From JAGNNV01 sp031412915 (GTDB lineage: Bacteria > Acidobacteriota > Vicinamibacteria > Fen-336 > JAGNNV01), in assembly GCA_031412915.1 (NCBI GenBank), contig JANODX010000020.1:1-64000 (forward strand): 64,000 nt of DNA, given 5' to 3'. Below the pieces are notes generated by a model. The model saw only the letters and a list, made by a program, of their open reading frames with translations. It did not search any database and was not told where the DNA came from. The translations under genes and the position numbers were made by a program. Shown piece after piece: positions 62,104 to 64,000 of the stretch. The stretch's first letter is position 1; the number at the start of each line of letters is the position of its first letter.

Positions 62104-63854
62104 CGGACGCGTTCTTCCGCCTGGCCGCCCGACTCGCGGCACTTCTGTTCGCTGGTCTTGTCGCCTTCCTCTTCTTCTACCGGACGAGTGAGCTGCCTCT
62201 TCCCCACGGCGACGAACGTTCGTTCCTGAACGTGCCCTACCGTTTCGCGAATTTCGGAGATCTCCGGTATCCGGTCTTCATGAGCGAATCGTTCGGGGCC
62301 GCGGATCTGCGCCCCTATCCGCCCATCGCGGCTCTCGCGTTGAGAAGCGTTGCCCTCCGCGCGATCGGCTTCTCCGCGACGAACAGCCGATACGTCTCCG
62401 GCGCCCTCGTCCTGATCGTCCTGCTGGCCGCGGGCGCGTGGCTTCGCCAGCACTTCGATGCCTCCTCGCCGCTCGTGGCACTCCTGCTCGCCCCCATGGC
62501 CCTAACCCCGGTGGTGGTGATCGCGGCCCGCAGCACGCGCCTCGAGCAGGAGACGTTCTTCTTCGGGGCGCTCTCCGCAATCCTCATGGCCAGCGGAGGC
62601 AGGCTCGGCCTCACGCGTTCCACCGGGCGGCTGCTGTTTGCCGGAGGCCTCGCCGCCCTCGCCGCCGGCATGCATCCTTTCGGTGTGATCTATGCGGGCC
62701 TCGCCGCCGTCGCCCTCGTCGCGGTCCGGCGTCCGAAGGATCTGATGATGTGGCTCGCGGGCGCGGCCATGGGATCCATCCCGACCGCGTGGTGGATGGT
62801 CGCGAAGGGTCGCCATCTCATGGCCTTCGCGGCGGCGAACAGCGCCATGTATCGGGCGAGAGAAGGAGACCTGACGGCCTGGCTCGCCCAATTTTCGAGC
62901 ATCTCGTGGCTCTTGCCTCTCGGCCTGCCCGAGCCTTTGCTCGCGCGTCTCGCTTCCGTTCAGCACAGCGCTTTCTCCGAATACGTCGGTTTTCCGCTGG
63001 AACCGGGAAACTTCAGCCTTCTTCTCCGTGCGCTCTTCTGGATGGAAGTGTGGATTCTGGCCCGCTTCCTCCTTCGTCATCTTCGGTCCCGCCGCGTGGA
63101 GAACGACGGTGTGGCGTTGCTCGTCTTGTTGAGCCTGGGCTTCCTGGCCTTCACTTTCTCCTACGTGCCCAACACGACCTACGGCCTCTACGGCGGCTTC
63201 CACGTCCACCTTGCGTTCGTCGCGGTGTGTCTCGCGGAGGCGGGGACCCGGCCCGTCTGGAAGCAACCGATGGCCGTGGCCGTCAGCCTGGCCTTCTTGA
63301 GCTTCGGTGTCTTGAGCGCCTTTCACCTGGTTCAAGCACCCGCAACCCCCACGCTGGACCGGGAGCTGGTGGCCATCGCGGAGACGGCGCGGGCCTCGGG
63401 AATCACGCTCGAAGACACGGTGATGACCTCGACGGAGACCTGGACCGCGGCCGGAGCCCGAAACACATCGCTTTTGGAGCGCGTTCAGTACGGCCTTGGA
63501 AACAGCACCCCCGATGCCGTCGCTTATCGGCGAAGCTACGTCGAGTTCTATCTTGGCGCGGGGCTTCCGGTGAGAGCGGACCTCAAGGCCGAGTCCATTC
63601 GCGTGCGCACCGCCGCCCTCTCCGAGGTGCTCGAGGGCCTTCAGCTATCGGGACTCCTGATTCTCGACGATGCGCAGAAGGACGCCGTCTACTTCTTCCG
63701 CCGCGGCGGGTCCGACACAGTGAGCGTCGCCTCGATTGATCCGGCCCGGATCGTGCCCCTGCAAAATGTCCGAAAGGGCGGCGATACCGTTCCCGGACCG
63801 CGCGTGGACTGCGATACTCAGGCCCTGCCGCTTTGTGCCTTCCATGAACGCTGA
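62100..63854 (+). CDS. GT39-like polytopic membrane glycosyltransferase
   Basis: A 584-residue protein starting with GTG (overlap GTGA). The first helix is followed by ELPLPHGDERSFLNVPYRFANFGDLRYPV, an acidic periplasmic loop characteristic of GT39/GT-C enzymes. About eleven hydrophobic segments follow, and a ~130-residue soluble C-terminal tail contains ASGITLEDTVMTSTETWTAAGARNTSLL. It probably uses a polyprenyl-phosphate sugar at the periplasmic side. Its last 11 bases overlap the next gene. Confidence 0.78.
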   Translation: MTDAFFRLAARLAALLFAGLVAFLFFYRTSELPLPHGDERSFLNVPYRFANFGDLRYPVFMSESFGAADLRPYPPIAALALRSVALRAIGFSATNSRYVSGALVLIVLLAAGAWLRQHFDASSPLVALLLAPMALTPVVVIAARSTRLEQETFFFGALSAILMASGGRLGLTRSTGRLLFAGGLAALAAGMHPFGVIYAGLAAVALVAVRRPKDLMMWLAGAAMGSIPTAWWMVAKGRHLMAFAAANSAMYRAREGDLTAWLAQFSSISWLLPLGLPEPLLARLASVQHSAFSEYVGFPLEPGNFSLLLRALFWMEVWILARFLLRHLRSRRVENDGVALLVLLSLGFLAFTFSYVPNTTYGLYGGFHVHLAFVAVCLAEAGTRPVWKQPMAVAVSLAFLSFGVLSAFHLVQAPATPTLDRELVAIAETARASGITLEDTVMTSTETWTAAGARNTSLLERVQYGLGNSTPDAVAYRRSYVEFYLGAGLPVRADLKAESIRVRTAALSEVLEGLQLSGLLILDDAQKDAVYFFRRGGSDTVSVASIDPARIVPLQNVRKGGDTVPGPRVDCDTQALPLCAFHER

Positions 63855-64000
63855 GTCTCGATTCCGGCGCTGGATCCAGAGGCTCGCGCTCGCAATTCTG
63901 GTGGCGGTGGCGCTTCTCGTCGCCCACAAGTTCTCGCGAACCGTAGGACGAGCGCCCGCCCTCGCGTTCGACGATTCACTGGCCGGCGTTTCCGCGAATC
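63844..64000 (+). CDS. start of a membrane protein, cut by the window edge
   Basis: Fifty-two codons are visible from ATG 63844: a basic N-terminus (MNAESRFRRWIQR), one hydrophobic segment (LALAILVAVALLVAH) and a following extracytoplasmic start. It overlaps the preceding GT39-like gene and is presumably in the same operon. Too short to name. Confidence 0.6.
   Translation, partial: MNAESRFRRWIQRLALAILVAVALLVAHKFSRTVGRAPALAFDDSLAGVSAN

Noticed and set aside
1..64000. tRNA, rRNA, prophage or insertion-sequence genes
   Set aside because: No tRNA-like cloverleaf, rRNA core, transposase or phage structural motif was recognised in the intergenic spaces or readings.

Overview
The window is high-GC bacterial DNA (except the first ~330 bases) that is almost entirely coding. 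The gene set is typical of Acidobacteriota or a similar Gram-negative phylum: a GWxTD-domain protein, PEGA proteins, a MacAB-type exporter with two permeases, very large Calx-beta/FG-GAP surface proteins, and long surface-glycan operons with asparagine-synthase-like amidotransferases. The phylum is an inference from gene families; no rRNA or tRNA gene was found. The left edge looks abnormal: AT-rich sequence with an HNH-nuclease-like stub is joined near base 330 to a 3'-truncated 2-hydroxyacid dehydrogenase.

Layout. 0.2-6 kb: housekeeping and envelope genes (truncated dehydrogenase, phosphotransacetylase, GWxTD protein, penicillin-binding transpeptidase, PEGA protein). 6.3-11.6 kb: a MacA/MacB-type export operon (adaptor, ATPase, two permeases) followed by a Yip1-like membrane protein. 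11.6-25 kb: a first glycan block with two AsnB-type amidotransferases, GT4 and GT2 glycosyltransferases, GT-C-like membrane proteins, a DUF354 protein, a methyltransferase and a GT39-type mannosyltransferase-like protein, plus a frameshifted remnant. 25.4-41.5 kb: ten tightly coupled genes on the plus strand. These are a bi-domain oxidoreductase, a GT4-methyltransferase fusion, a Wzm/Wzt ABC exporter, AsnB, GT2, AsnB, a polysaccharide deacetylase, a FemAB-like acyltransferase and a heparinase-like toroid protein. They look like one assembly line for an ABC-exported, amidated surface polysaccharide.

41.6-59.1 kb: an array of giant secreted proteins on the minus strand. The first is a 2838-residue protein with 19 cysteine-bearing Ig/Fn3-like repeats. 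The second is a 1076-residue protein with an unrecognised N-terminal domain. The third is a ~1180-residue protein with a matrixin-like zinc peptidase. All three end in Calx-beta domains and the same ~265-residue FG-GAP-like cassette, finishing in LWP. A fourth, 5'-truncated copy of the cassette lies inverted at 58.46-59.08 kb, head to head with a 5'-truncated TPR gene, which marks a rearrangement breakpoint.

59.1-64 kb: a higBA-type toxin-antitoxin pair whose antitoxin is frameshifted, an orphan antitoxin on the opposite strand, then a radical SAM/SPASM-like protein, a methyltransferase, a GT39-like membrane protein and the start of another membrane protein. The most distinctive material is the shared-cassette surface-protein family and the 16-kb polysaccharide operon with its GT-methyltransferase fusion beside Wzt.
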